DNA of 64,000 bases from Flavonifractor sp. An306 (lineage in GTDB: Bacteria; Bacillota; Clostridia; Oscillospirales; Oscillospiraceae), in the NCBI RefSeq assembly GCF_002159455.1, contig NZ_NFIQ01000007.1:1-64000 (forward strand). Reading direction: 5' to 3'. The notes under the pieces were generated by a model. That model saw only the letters and a list, made by a program, of their open reading frames with translations, did no database searches and was not told where the DNA came from. Positions 44,168-53,091 of this stretch are shown here, in pieces; within the stretch, counting starts at the first letter, position 1, and each line of letters starts with the position of its first letter. Made by a program: the position numbers and the translations under genes.

Positions 44168-44923
44168 CTACCGCCAGCCCTCCCACAGTACGATGGCGGC
44201 CGCCACCGCCGCGTTGAGGGACTCGCAGCGTTCGCTCATGGGAATACGCACGGTCTGGTCGCAGGCCGCCAGAGCGTCCTGGCTCAGCCCCCGGCCCTCG
44301 CTGCCGACGAGGAGGGCGGCCCGGCTCAGGTCGGCCTGGCGGGCGTCCACCGTATCCGCCCGCAGGGCGGTGCCGATCAGGGGCAGTCCCGCCCGGTCCA
44401 GCAGGGTCCGCAGCTCCTCCATGGTACAGCTCCACACCGGGCGGCGGAAGGCCGCCCCCATGGAGGCCCGGAGGGTCTTGGGGCTGTACAGGTCGGCGCA
44501 GCCCGCCAGCAGAAACAGCCCGTCGGCGTCAAAGGCGTCAGCGGTGCGGAGGATGGTGCCCACATTTCCCGGGTCCTGCACCCCTTCCAGGGCCAGGTAT
44601 CGCCTGCCGGTCAGCTCGTCCGGCAGGGAGCTGCCGGGCCGCCGGGCGGAAAAGAGCACCCCCTGAGGGGTCTCCATGGGGCTGATATAGGCCATCAGCC
44701 CCTCCGGCACCTCCACCACCCGCACATCCGGGGGCAGCTGGGGCAATACAGTTCCCGGAGTACACACCACCGCCATCAGCTCCGCTCCCCACCGGAGGGC
44801 CTCCCCCAGCAGCTTGCCGCTGTCGCCCAGGTACTCTCCCGTTTTATTCCGGTAGCTGTGGGAGGCGCCCAGCTTCCGCAGATGGACCATCAGGGGATTG
44901 GCCCGGCTGGTGATCTGCTCCAT
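44168..44923 (-). CDS. TrmH/SpoU-family RNA 2'-O-methyltransferase
   Basis: 251 residues with the knotted SPOUT motifs: 1 (DPGNVGTILRTADAF), 2 (LLVGSEGRGLS) and 3 (IPMSERCESLNAAVAAAI), and a small N-terminal substrate domain. Methylates rRNA or tRNA ribose; the exact target cannot be told from sequence. Lies between ktrA and dprA on the same strand. Confidence 0.9.
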   Translation of the reverse strand: MEQITSRANPLMVHLRKLGASHSYRNKTGEYLGDSGKLLGEALRWGAELMAVVCTPGTVLPQLPPDVRVVEVPEGLMAYISPMETPQGVLFSARRPGSSLPDELTGRRYLALEGVQDPGNVGTILRTADAFDADGLFLLAGCADLYSPKTLRASMGAAFRRPVWSCTMEELRTLLDRAGLPLIGTALRADTVDARQADLSRAALLVGSEGRGLSQDALAACDQTVRIPMSERCESLNAAVAAAIVLWEGWR

Positions 44924-44933
44924 ACCGGCCCCC

Positions 44934-45596
44934 TTACAGGTCCTGGAGCCGGTTGACGTCCTCGGTGCGGCCCACCGCCACCACCGTGTCTCCCGCCTCC
45001 ATTTTGGTGTCGGGGCCAGGGGTCACATTGAAGGCCTCCACGCCCTTTTTCCGCACAGCGATAATATTCACCTTATACTTCGCCCGCACATCCAGCTCCA
45101 GAAGGGTCTTACCCTGCCACTCTCTGGGGATCGCGGTCTCCACGATACCGAAATCGTCGCTGAGCTCAATGAAATTGAGCACGTTGGAGCTGGACAGGCC
45201 CTGAGCCAGCTTGACGCCCATCTCGTGCTCGGGGAATACCACCCGGTCGGCGCCGATCTTCTCCAGTACCTTCCGGTGGACATGGCTCTGGGCCTTGCAG
45301 ATCACCCGCCGCACACCCAGCTCCTTCAGGTTCAGGGTCACCAGGGCAGAGGTGCCGATATCCACGCCCACCGCCACGATGGCGCAGTCGTAGTTGCGCA
45401 CCCCCAGGGCCCGGAGCACCGCCGGGTCCCGTGCGTCTCCGGTCACCGCATGGGTGACCTTGTCCGCCACCTTCTCCACATTTTCCTCAGAATCGTCCAG
45501 GGCCAGCACCTCATGGCCCAGGGAGCTGAGCTCGGTGGCCACAGCGGTACCGAACCGGCCCAGGCCGATCACGACGAAGGTTTTCAATCCATACAC
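44934..45596 (-). CDS. ktrA: Potassium uptake regulatory subunit (KtrA/TrkA)
   Basis: 220 residues: RCK-N domain with GLGRFGTAVATELSSLGHEV and the acidic residue binding ribose (LALDDSEEN), then an RCK-C domain (WQGKTLLELDVRAKYKVNII). Forms a ring that gates the KtrB channel in response to nucleotides. Nineteen bases after ktrB. Confidence 0.9.
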   Translation of the reverse strand: MYGLKTFVVIGLGRFGTAVATELSSLGHEVLALDDSEENVEKVADKVTHAVTGDARDPAVLRALGVRNYDCAIVAVGVDIGTSALVTLNLKELGVRRVICKAQSHVHRKVLEKIGADRVVFPEHEMGVKLAQGLSSSNVLNFIELSDDFGIVETAIPREWQGKTLLELDVRAKYKVNIIAVRKKGVEAFNVTPGPDTKMEAGDTVVAVGRTEDVNRLQDL

Positions 45597-45615
45597 GTCC
45601 TTCCGGAGCGATCGC

Positions 45616-46998
45616 TCAACCGATCATCACATTCATTTCAGGATATCTGATTTTGTCCATGGTCCTCCCCCGAGTCATCAGGGCAATGGAGAAGGAGAGC
45701 ACACCCACCCGGCCCAGATACATCAGCAGGATGATCAGGGTCTGGGAAAAGGGCGTGAGATTGGGGGTCAGGCCGGTGGTCAGGCCCACCGTGCCCATGG
45801 CGGAGGCCACCTCAAAGGCGCAGTCCAGATAGGGCAGGCCCTCCACGGTGGAGATCACCATGGAGCCCACCAGAAACAGAAAGAGCATCACCAGGGCCAG
45901 GGTCATAGCGTTGAGCACCCGGCGGTAGGGGATGGTGCGGCCCCGGAAGGTCACCTGCTCCCGCCCGGCCAGGCCGGAGCGGAGGGCCAGCAGCAGCACC
46001 GCCACAGTGGCGGTCTTCAGGCCGCCGGCGGTGGAGCCGGAGGAGCCGCCGATGAGCATGAGAATGGAGGAAAAGGCCTTGCTGGAGTCGCTGAGCCCGC
46101 CCTGACCAATGGCGTCAAAACCGGCGGTACGCAGCGTCACCGACTGAAACAGGGCGTTGCAGAGCTTCTGCCAAAAGGGCATATTCCCCAGGGTGGCGGG
46201 GTTGGCGTACTCCTCCACCAGAAAGAAGGCCGCGCCGCCCACAATCAGCAGGGCGGTCATCAGCAGCACCATCTTGCTGTACACCGACAGGCGGTGGATG
46301 CTCCGTTTCCGCAGGATGTCCTCCCACACGAAAAAGCCCAGGCCGCCCACCATGATCAGGGCGGCGATGGTGAGCAGCACCACCGGATGGTCGTTGTAGC
46401 CCACCAGACTGGAAAAGGCGCCGAACCGCCCGCCCAGCAGGTCAAACCCGGCGTTGCAGAAGGCGGAGACGGCATGGAAAATACCCCGCCAGATTCCCCC
46501 CGCTATGCCAAATTCCGGAATCATGCAGACGGAGAGAATCACCGCCCCGATCCCCTCCAGCAGGAAGGTGCCCATCAGGGCGTGACGCACCACCCGCACC
46601 ACCCCGTCCAGGTCGTTCAGGTTCAGGGTGGACACCATAATGAGCCGCTCCGACAGGCCAATGCGCCGGTGGAGGGCGAAGGAGACCAGGGTAATCACTG
46701 TCATGAAGCCCAGGCCGCCCAATTGAATCATCGCCAGGATCACCACCTGCCCAAACAGGGACCACTGGGTCCAGGTGTCCACCAGAATCAGTCCGGTGAC
46801 GCAGGTAGCCGAGGTGGCGGTGAACAGGCCGGTGAAAAAGCCGGCGCTCTCCCCGCTCCGGGAGGCGATGGGCAGCGTAAGCAGCAGCGCCCCTACCAGG
46901 ATGATAACAGCAAAGGATACCGCCACCACCCGGGTGGCATTCAGGCTCCGGTTGCGGATAAACATATCCCGCATCCAGAGCGCAATTTTCTTGATCAC
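45616..46998 (-). CDS. ktrB: Potassium transporter KtrB/TrkH
   Basis: 460 residues, four membrane-pore-membrane repeats. The four selectivity-filter loops are visible: ATSATCVTGL, SAFCNAGFDL, TLRTAGFDAI and MGTVGLTTGL, each with the conserved Gly. Works with the KtrA protein encoded next. Starts just beyond the displaced lysS terminator. Confidence 0.92.
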   Translation of the reverse strand: MIKKIALWMRDMFIRNRSLNATRVVAVSFAVIILVGALLLTLPIASRSGESAGFFTGLFTATSATCVTGLILVDTWTQWSLFGQVVILAMIQLGGLGFMTVITLVSFALHRRIGLSERLIMVSTLNLNDLDGVVRVVRHALMGTFLLEGIGAVILSVCMIPEFGIAGGIWRGIFHAVSAFCNAGFDLLGGRFGAFSSLVGYNDHPVVLLTIAALIMVGGLGFFVWEDILRKRSIHRLSVYSKMVLLMTALLIVGGAAFFLVEEYANPATLGNMPFWQKLCNALFQSVTLRTAGFDAIGQGGLSDSSKAFSSILMLIGGSSGSTAGGLKTATVAVLLLALRSGLAGREQVTFRGRTIPYRRVLNAMTLALVMLFLFLVGSMVISTVEGLPYLDCAFEVASAMGTVGLTTGLTPNLTPFSQTLIILLMYLGRVGVLSFSIALMTRGRTMDKIRYPEMNVMIG

Positions 46999-47057
46999 AA
47001 CGGGACCTCCCGGCGCGGGTCATTTCCGCCCCGCGCACCTGTGTTTTAGGCAGAAAA

Positions 47058-47090
47058 GCATACCGAAGGAAATGGTTTCCTTCGGTATGC
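47058..47090 (-). terminator. Original lysS terminator, now 16 kb from lysS
   Basis: GCATACCGAAGGAAA and its complement, 15 perfect pairs with a 3-base loop, followed by TTTTCTGCC on the minus strand. It stands 12 bases after the lysS-like stop codon at 47102. Confidence 0.85.
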
Positions 47091-47101
47091 CAGTTCTGAT
47101 C

Positions 47102-47128
47102 AGTCCAGCGGCTTCATTGTGGGGAACA
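47102..47128. other. att site carrying the displaced lysS 3' end
   Basis: The minus strand encodes FPTMKPLD then stop, the exact C-terminus of LysS, although no lysS body is attached. It matches 62977-63003 at 23 of 27 bases; the longest identical block includes GGCTTCAT. This is one end of the integrated element. Confidence 0.85.
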
Positions 47129-47568
47129 CCCTTCTACCCTCTTCATCCGGTTTCATCACGCCTCGTACGGTCGAAAAAGTGCCGTTTTCACGAGGTTTTT
47201 CTAACTTTTTGGATTCCATAGTGTGTCCTCCTGTGCCGTCTGGTTCGGGGCAAAAGTTGTAAAAAAGTTGTAGGCCGATTTTCCGTCCTTTTTTTGAGCA
47301 TTTTTACAAAAAGTCCCAAACAAAATTTTTTGTAAAATATTTCCAAAAAATCGACTGATACATTGTAGAGCAATGGAGAACATCCCAAATGCTGTGTGCC
47401 TTAGAACAACGAAAGCCATTCAGAGCAATCAGCTGAACCCAATCGACAAAGCCCCCAGCCGATTCTTTTTACAATACAATAATAACATAAGCCCCCAAGA
47501 TGTTCAAGTCAACGATTTTTTCGTTGGCCCTTCCAATTTCATACCTTATATATAAAAAGGAGAAAGCC
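47129..47568. other. Gene-free left end of the lysS element
   Basis: 440 bases without a gene. Holds the arm-type repeat (AAAAGTTGTA at 47252-47261 and 47263-47272), an AT-rich hairpin TTTTACAAAAA/TTTTTGTAAAA at 47302-47337, and the promoter region of the first gene. Confidence 0.5.
47234..47273 (+). repeat. Integrase arm-type direct repeat, left copy
   Basis: TGCCGTCTG, then GCAAAAGTTGTA and AAAAGTTGTAG; about 33 of 40 bases equal the right copy at 62870-62909, in the same orientation. Confidence 0.65.
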
Positions 47569-48705
47569 ATGCCAACCTATCAATTACAAATTAAACAGGT
47601 GGTGGACTACCCACGCTGCCGGATCTACCGGCAGTTCGTCCGCTTTCTGATGGAGGACCGGAGCATTCGCGTAAGCGGAGGCTCCGGCCTTTTTTATTTT
47701 ACGGTACTTTGCAGCTACGCAAACTTCCGCACCTCATACCGCCGCATCGACGGCATCAGCTATACCGTCTACCCTGGCGAGTGGGTCTGCACCCTCAAGG
47801 AGCTGTCCCAATGGTTCCGCACCCGATTCCAGTGCCAGGCGCTGGCCGTACTGGAACGGCTGCAGAAGCAGAACCTTATTTCCTTTCAGACACTGGGCCG
47901 CGGGAATGTAGTCCGCTATAAGATCTGCGACTGGGCGCGGCATAATACGGTCCTGGAGTACAATGCCCCCTGCCAGAAGGACACCGGCTTTTTCTTCCTG
48001 CCGGTTTCCGTTGCCACCGACCTCATCAGTTCAGACCGCTGCTCCGAGATGGACATTGTGCTGGACCTGTGGGTATCCGCCATCTACAACGACAATCAGG
48101 TGCAGGGGTCAGACCTGGGGCCGGTGGTCTATTTCCGCAACGGCACCGGAAATCCCCTTGTCACCTACACCGAGCTGGCTGCCCGCTGGGGGCTGTCCCG
48201 GGCGACAGTCGGCCGTGTCCTGAAAAAGCTGGCCGCGCTGGACTATCTCTCCCTCATGTCCTTCCCGGGCCGGCATGGCAGCGTGATTTATCTGCAAAAA
48301 TATCTGTCCACCATGTTTGAGATCTCGGATGTGATGGTGGATAAAGAGGAGGTCGCTATGACGCTTAACATTCGCCTGGAACTCCCGAAGGAGGATAGTG
48401 CAGACCACGGCGCCTCTACTTTGGAGCATGAGGTCATCGTTTCAGATGAACTCGCCAGCGTTTCAAAATCGCACATTGAAATTATCCTTCAGAAAATGGC
48501 GCAAATCCTGATGGCACAAGGGATTTCGTGCTTTGGCTGCCCGCTCTCTCGCTACAAGTTATATCCCTTATCGGGCGACTGCCGGGAAGATTTACTCCCC
48601 CGCGCGCGAGAGCAGTCCCTGATGCGTTTTGGCCTTGCTGTTCTGTGTGGGAACAAGCAGGTCGCCACTTTTGAACTTACACTCTCTCCCTCGGTGGAGA
48701 ATTGA
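47569..48705 (+). CDS. Winged-helix protein of the element, replication/regulation type
   Basis: About 378 residues from MPTYQLQIKQVVDYPRC, with AAGGAGAAAGCC before the ATG. Two winged-helix-like segments can be seen: CTLKELSQWFRTRFQCQALA with VLERLQKQNLISF, and VTYTELAARWGLSRATVGRV with LKKLAALDYLSLM. First gene of the element; such proteins often open clostridial integrative elements. A role in replication initiation or regulation is inferred, not shown. Confidence 0.6.
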   Translation: MPTYQLQIKQVVDYPRCRIYRQFVRFLMEDRSIRVSGGSGLFYFTVLCSYANFRTSYRRIDGISYTVYPGEWVCTLKELSQWFRTRFQCQALAVLERLQKQNLISFQTLGRGNVVRYKICDWARHNTVLEYNAPCQKDTGFFFLPVSVATDLISSDRCSEMDIVLDLWVSAIYNDNQVQGSDLGPVVYFRNGTGNPLVTYTELAARWGLSRATVGRVLKKLAALDYLSLMSFPGRHGSVIYLQKYLSTMFEISDVMVDKEEVAMTLNIRLELPKEDSADHGASTLEHEVIVSDELASVSKSHIEIILQKMAQILMAQGISCFGCPLSRYKLYPLSGDCREDLLPRAREQSLMRFGLAVLCGNKQVATFELTLSPSVEN

Positions 48706-48721
48706 ACAAGGAGGTCTTACC

Positions 48722-49273
48722 ATGAAGAAATTTGTTGAAAAAGATGTCGCAGAGAACCCTCTGTACCATGATACCTGGAAACTGCTGAAAAAATACCGCG
48801 ATGTGGTTTGGAGCTTGGAGATTTCCGTCCAGCATGTGCGGGCCAAGTTCGAGATCGAATACGGCACTTCCATCGAGGAATTTCTGGATTCCGTCTACCT
48901 GGCCGGCGCAGACCTGAACGGGAGCGACATTGAGCACCATGCCAAGTGCATTGAGCGCAGCCACAAGATGCTGAAGCTCCTGGATTCGGCAGTCGAATTG
49001 CTCCGCACCCGCCATAAGAACGGCGAGGCGTATTACTGGCTGCTGTACTACTCCTTCCTCTCCCCTCAGCAGTTGAAGAATGTGGAGGAAATCATCGAGA
49101 ACCTGCGCCCACATATCCGAGACATCTCCTTCCGCACCTACTACCGTAAGCGGCGGGAGGCCATTGAAGCCCTCAGTTCTGTGCTATGGGGCTATACCTC
49201 CAAGGACAGTCTGGATGTGCTGGAGCAGTTCTTCCCAGAGCCAAAATCCTCCGAGAAACAGGCGGGCAAGTAA
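48722..49273 (+). CDS. Hypothetical helical protein with sigma-like C-terminus
   Basis: 183 residues starting MKKFVEKDVAENPLYHDTWK; AAGGAGG precedes the ATG 16 bases after the previous stop. The C-terminal part (YYWLLYYSFLSPQQLKNVEE; ISFRTYYRKRREAIEALSSV) resembles sigma region 4 or ArpU-like regulators of phages and elements. Probably a regulator of the downstream transfer genes; no close family is recognised. Confidence 0.55.
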   Translation: MKKFVEKDVAENPLYHDTWKLLKKYRDVVWSLEISVQHVRAKFEIEYGTSIEEFLDSVYLAGADLNGSDIEHHAKCIERSHKMLKLLDSAVELLRTRHKNGEAYYWLLYYSFLSPQQLKNVEEIIENLRPHIRDISFRTYYRKRREAIEALSSVLWGYTSKDSLDVLEQFFPEPKSSEKQAGK

Positions 49274-49385
49274 TTGGCACAATTCGGGACTGAAATTGGC
49301 GCGTTCCTGCCCTTGAGCCGTAAATCCCTATGTGTTAGACTGAATATGCTCAAACTTGCACCCAAAACTGAATACAGGCAGTGAA

Positions 49386-49411
49386 CAGCACCTTTCCCGA
49401 GGTGCTTTTTT
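49386..49411 (+). terminator. Terminator before the transfer genes
   Basis: GCACCT pairs with AGGTGC, followed by six T. A second weaker stem (AGAAGGAG/CTCCTTCT) lies at about 49435-49475, in the leader of the pilin gene. Confidence 0.7.
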
Positions 49412-49524
49412 GCTGCCTAAATGGTCTTTGGCCGGAGAAGGAGTCCACATCTGCACGACGGATGCGGGCTCCTTCTTTGCTTCTTTGAGCGACGAACATC
49501 ACATTTGGATTGGAGGTCCGCAAA

Positions 49525-49923
49525 TTGAAAAAACTGAAAATTCCTCAACAGCAGCGGCGGGAAGATGACAGCAGCCCGCCTCGTCGAGTTTCCATCGGCC
49601 GGATCGCCTACACGGCGTTCCTCTGTGTGATGATGGCGATGATGTTCTGCCAGCCGGCCTTTGCCGCAACCGATGTTTGGACGAAGGCCAAGGAGATCAT
49701 GCAGGATGTCTACACGCAGATCCTCGCCATCTCCACCATTGCGGCCATCGTGACCGCCTCGGTGGCGCTTCTGCTTATGAACTTTTCGCGCTCCGGCCGA
49801 ACAGTCGATGAGAGCCGGGCGTGGCTGAAGCGTATCTGCATCACCTGGGCCGTCCTCAATGGTCTTGGATTCATTATGGCTTATGTGACGCCTCTGTTCT
49901 CTGGTGGTCAGTGGACAGGCTGA
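49525..49923 (+). CDS. TrbC/VirB2-type pilin-like protein
   Basis: About 132 residues from a TTG after TTGGAGG. Long cytoplasmic start, then a signal-type helix ending in CQPAFAA (YTAFLCVMMAMMFCQPAFAA), and a second helix (ILAISTIAAIVTASVALLLM). The layout is that of small conjugation pilin subunits placed before the VirB6-like gene. First gene of the transfer cluster. Confidence 0.7.
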   Translation: MKKLKIPQQQRREDDSSPPRRVSIGRIAYTAFLCVMMAMMFCQPAFAATDVWTKAKEIMQDVYTQILAISTIAAIVTASVALLLMNFSRSGRTVDESRAWLKRICITWAVLNGLGFIMAYVTPLFSGGQWTG

Positions 49924-49962
49924 TCGCCGCCGCAATATACCCACTGGAAGGAGGCGTAAGCT

Positions 49963-50673
49963 ATGGGTATCCTGGATGGCATCGTTGAATGGATCGCGGA
50001 GCAGGTAATGGCCGGCCTTGACCTGGTGACCACTTCGGTTTTGGGCGCTCTGGGCTGTGACATGGCTGTTTTTCTGCGGTACTTTCCCGCTGCCGAAACG
50101 ATGTATAGCGTCTTTGTGGCGCTGGCTGTCGGCATTATCCTGCTGAATTGGGTCTGGCAGCTGTTCAAAAACTTCGGCCTGGGCGCAGGGATTGAGGCGG
50201 AAGATCCGGTCAAGTTGAGCATCCGGTCGGTCATTTTCATCCTGCTGGCGCTCTTTTCCGATGAAATCGTCAACATCGTCCTGACCATCGGCGGCACGCC
50301 GTACCGCTGGATCATGGATTCGGAGCTGCCGCCCCTCAGCTTTGCCGATTTTAACTCGGTCATGCTGGTGATTATCGGCGTTTGCGCCAATGGCGCTGTG
50401 GCGCTGATCACCTTGATCCTCGTCATCATCCTGGCCTGGAACTACCTGAAATTGCTGCTGGAGGCGGCGGAACGGTATGTTCTGCTGGGCGTGCTGGTCT
50501 ATACGGCGCCGGTCGCTTTTTCGATGGGCGCAAGCCAGACCACATCGAACATTTGGAAATCCTGGTGCCGGATGCTGGGCGGGCAGATTTTTCTGCTGAT
50601 TATGAACGCCTGGTGCCTGCGCCTGTTCACGAGCATGGTTGGCTCTTTTATTGCCAATCCGCTCTCTTTGTAA
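49963..50673 (+). CDS. TrbL/VirB6-like membrane protein
   Basis: 236 residues with five or six membrane helices (VFVALAVGIILLNWVWQLF; VIFILLALFSDEIVNIVL; ALITLILVIILAWNYLKLLL) and the AAERYVLLGVLVYTAPVAFS segment typical of TrbL/VirB6 proteins of Gram-positive elements. Inner-membrane channel component of the type IV secretion system. GGAGG before the ATG. Confidence 0.75.
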   Translation: MGILDGIVEWIAEQVMAGLDLVTTSVLGALGCDMAVFLRYFPAAETMYSVFVALAVGIILLNWVWQLFKNFGLGAGIEAEDPVKLSIRSVIFILLALFSDEIVNIVLTIGGTPYRWIMDSELPPLSFADFNSVMLVIIGVCANGAVALITLILVIILAWNYLKLLLEAAERYVLLGVLVYTAPVAFSMGASQTTSNIWKSWCRMLGGQIFLLIMNAWCLRLFTSMVGSFIANPLSL

Positions 50674-50684
50674 GGAGGGGCGCT

Positions 50685-51683
50685 TTGAAAAGATTCAAGA
50701 AAATTTTGTTCCTCGCGCTGATGGTTGCAGCCCTATCCTGCCTGTTCTGCCAGCCGGCCTTTGCCATCTCTGAGGAAGAAGTGCAAGCCCAGGTGGACGC
50801 TGTGGGCAAGGAGGCGGTTTCCGGCAATGTCCTGATCTGGTTCATGTGTGCGATAGGCTTTTTGAAGGTATCGCAGAAAATTGACTCGTTCATGGCAAGC
50901 CTGGGTGTCAATGTAGGACACACCGGCGGCAGTATGCTGGCCGAGGCCATGATTGCGGCCAAGGGCATCGGCGGCTTTAAGAACTTTTCCAGCCATCACT
51001 TTGGCGGCGGACGCAGCAGCAACTCTACCCATGTCAATGCCAATGGCGGAGGTGGGAAAAGCGGCGCCGCCGGATTCGGCGCAGGCTTTGCCAGCGGCGG
51101 TCTGGCCGGCGTGATTAAGCGGAATGTCACGAACAATGCCGTCAAAACGGCCACAACGCCCTCGGATGCCAAGCCTTCCGGCCTCGGCGGTCTTGTGGGC
51201 GGTGCTGCAGGCGGTGTTGGCGGCCACATTTATTCTTCCTCGGTGAGCAAGGGCGGCAATTTTGCAAATAATGTCATCGGTTCCGTGGCTACTGGGAACA
51301 TCACCCAAATGGGCACGATCACCGGTGAGAAGGCGGTTGAAGCCCTGCACTCCTATATGGGCCACACGGCACTTGGGCCTGGGGCAGAGAATATCCCCAC
51401 CTACCAGAATGTCGAAATCGGCGGCGGCCGTATCACCGGCACGGAGGTCACACCGGAGCACCCGGAGGGCATTGCCTTCGGTATGTACCATGCAGACCAG
51501 TATGTTGCGCCGGAGGGCCAGTACACGACAGTTCACGCCGTAGACGGCACTGCCTGGTATAAGCAGTATGCGGTAGACGCGGTGGACAAGACGCCCTACA
51601 TGGCCCCGGACGGCTCGATTGCCTACAACGAGTCCATTGTAAAGAAGCTGCCGCCCACCCCCAAACGAAAGGATAAGATTTGA
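50685..51683 (+). CDS. Secreted Gly-rich protein of the transfer cluster
   Basis: 332 residues from a TTG after AAGGAGGGG; upstream frame without a ribosome site discarded. Begins with a signal peptide ending CQPAFAI, nearly the same as that of the pilin-like protein. A Gly/Ser-rich middle (HHFGGGRSSNSTHVNANGGG; AAGFGAGFASGG) and a structured C-terminal region (YHADQYVAPEGQYTTVHAVD). Its stop overlaps the ATG of the next gene. Probably an exported part of the transfer channel; no known family. Confidence 0.6.
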   Translation: MKRFKKILFLALMVAALSCLFCQPAFAISEEEVQAQVDAVGKEAVSGNVLIWFMCAIGFLKVSQKIDSFMASLGVNVGHTGGSMLAEAMIAAKGIGGFKNFSSHHFGGGRSSNSTHVNANGGGGKSGAAGFGAGFASGGLAGVIKRNVTNNAVKTATTPSDAKPSGLGGLVGGAAGGVGGHIYSSSVSKGGNFANNVIGSVATGNITQMGTITGEKAVEALHSYMGHTALGPGAENIPTYQNVEIGGGRITGTEVTPEHPEGIAFGMYHADQYVAPEGQYTTVHAVDGTAWYKQYAVDAVDKTPYMAPDGSIAYNESIVKKLPPTPKRKDKI

Positions 51684-53059
51684 TGGCTGAAGAACGCAAG
51701 GACAGCTTTGCTGAAACGGTAGACACTGCGGCCTCCGCAGCGCATACGGTTAAGGGCGCCATCAAGGCCGGCAAGGCGATTTCCGGCGCGGCCAAAGGCG
51801 CTGCCGCCGGTGGTCCCTATGGTGCTGTGGCCGGGGCAGTCTGGGCCGGGCGCAAGCATATTGGCAAGATCATCGCCGTCATCATCATTCTGCTTTTGCT
51901 GCCGGTCCTGTTTATTTTGATGCTGCCCGGGCTGATTTTCGGCGGTTTGATCAATGCTTTTTCGCCGGCAGACACGGAGCAGCCTGTCCTCAACAGCGAA
52001 ACTGCAATCGTAGAGAACGCCAACGACATCACTTTTACCATTAACTCTATCTTGGGTGAGGCGCTGGACGATGTGATGGCCCGCATTGAAGCGGACTTTG
52101 CTGCTTCCGGCGCTGACCAGATGGAGGTTAAAAATCCCTATTCCTCCGGCCCTGTCTACAACGCCAACCTCATCATCTCGCAGTATTGCGCTGCCCGGGA
52201 TGAGGATTTTGAGAGCATTTCGCTGGATGATCTGGCCGCTGTCCTGCGGGAGAACAAAGAGCATCTCTACTCTTATACCAGCGTGCGGGAGAGCCGTGAG
52301 GTCACATCGGAAGACCCGGAGACCGGGGAGGAAACCACAACTACCGAGATCTGGATGGTCTACACCATCCGCTACAACGGCGAGTCCTATCTTGCCGACC
52401 ATGTTTTCGCGCTTACGGACGAGCAGAAAGAGCTTGCCTCCGATTATGCCTCAAACCTGAGCATGTTCCTTGGGGACGGCCTGCTGCAGAACCTGACGGA
52501 ATGGACTGGAAACAGCATCCCCTCTCTGGGCGATGTTACCTTTACAGACGGCGTGACGCCGGTGGTCTATTTCAATCAGCTGGACGAGCGTTATGCCAGC
52601 CAGCCCTACGGCACCGACAATATCGGCGGCTACGGGTGCGGGCCTACCGCAATGTCCATTGTGGTATCCTCCCTCACGGATGAAACTGTGGACCCGGTGG
52701 CGATGGCTCAGTGGTCTTACGAAAACGGCTACTGGTGCAAGAGCAGCGGCTCTTATCACGCTTTGATACCCGCCGCCGCTGAGGCATGGGGCCTGCCGGT
52801 ATCCGGCTGCACGACTTCCGAGCCCCAGCGGATATTGGACGCCCTGGCTGAAGGAAAGCTGGTGGTGGCGATTATGGCAGAGGGCCATTTTACTTCATCC
52901 GGGCATTTTATCGTTCTCCGTGGCGTGAAAGACGGTCAGATCATGGTGGCGGACCCGGCCAGCTACAAGCGCAGCGAACAGCTCTGGGATCTATCCATCA
53001 TCCTAAACGAAGCAAGCCGCCGTGCTGGAGCAGGCGGTCCTTTCTGGATCATAGGCTGA
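51683..53059 (+). CDS. Membrane-anchored C39-like cysteine peptidase of the transfer cluster
   Basis: 458 residues. An N-terminal cytoplasmic part, one membrane helix (IIAVIIILLLLPVLFILMLP), a linker and a C-terminal papain-like C39_2 domain with Cys319 (GGYGCGPTAMS), His408 (GHFIVLRG) and Asp424 (VADPAS). In conjugative elements the equivalent position has a cell-wall hydrolase that opens a path for the channel; this domain would instead cut peptide bonds, perhaps in wall peptides. ATG overlaps the previous stop (TGATG). Confidence 0.8.
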   Translation: MAEERKDSFAETVDTAASAAHTVKGAIKAGKAISGAAKGAAAGGPYGAVAGAVWAGRKHIGKIIAVIIILLLLPVLFILMLPGLIFGGLINAFSPADTEQPVLNSETAIVENANDITFTINSILGEALDDVMARIEADFAASGADQMEVKNPYSSGPVYNANLIISQYCAARDEDFESISLDDLAAVLRENKEHLYSYTSVRESREVTSEDPETGEETTTTEIWMVYTIRYNGESYLADHVFALTDEQKELASDYASNLSMFLGDGLLQNLTEWTGNSIPSLGDVTFTDGVTPVVYFNQLDERYASQPYGTDNIGGYGCGPTAMSIVVSSLTDETVDPVAMAQWSYENGYWCKSSGSYHALIPAAAEAWGLPVSGCTTSEPQRILDALAEGKLVVAIMAEGHFTSSGHFIVLRGVKDGQIMVADPASYKRSEQLWDLSIILNEASRRAGAGGPFWIIG

Positions 53060-53091
53060 CCTGCCCCTCGGCTGCGGAAACGAGGTAATAC

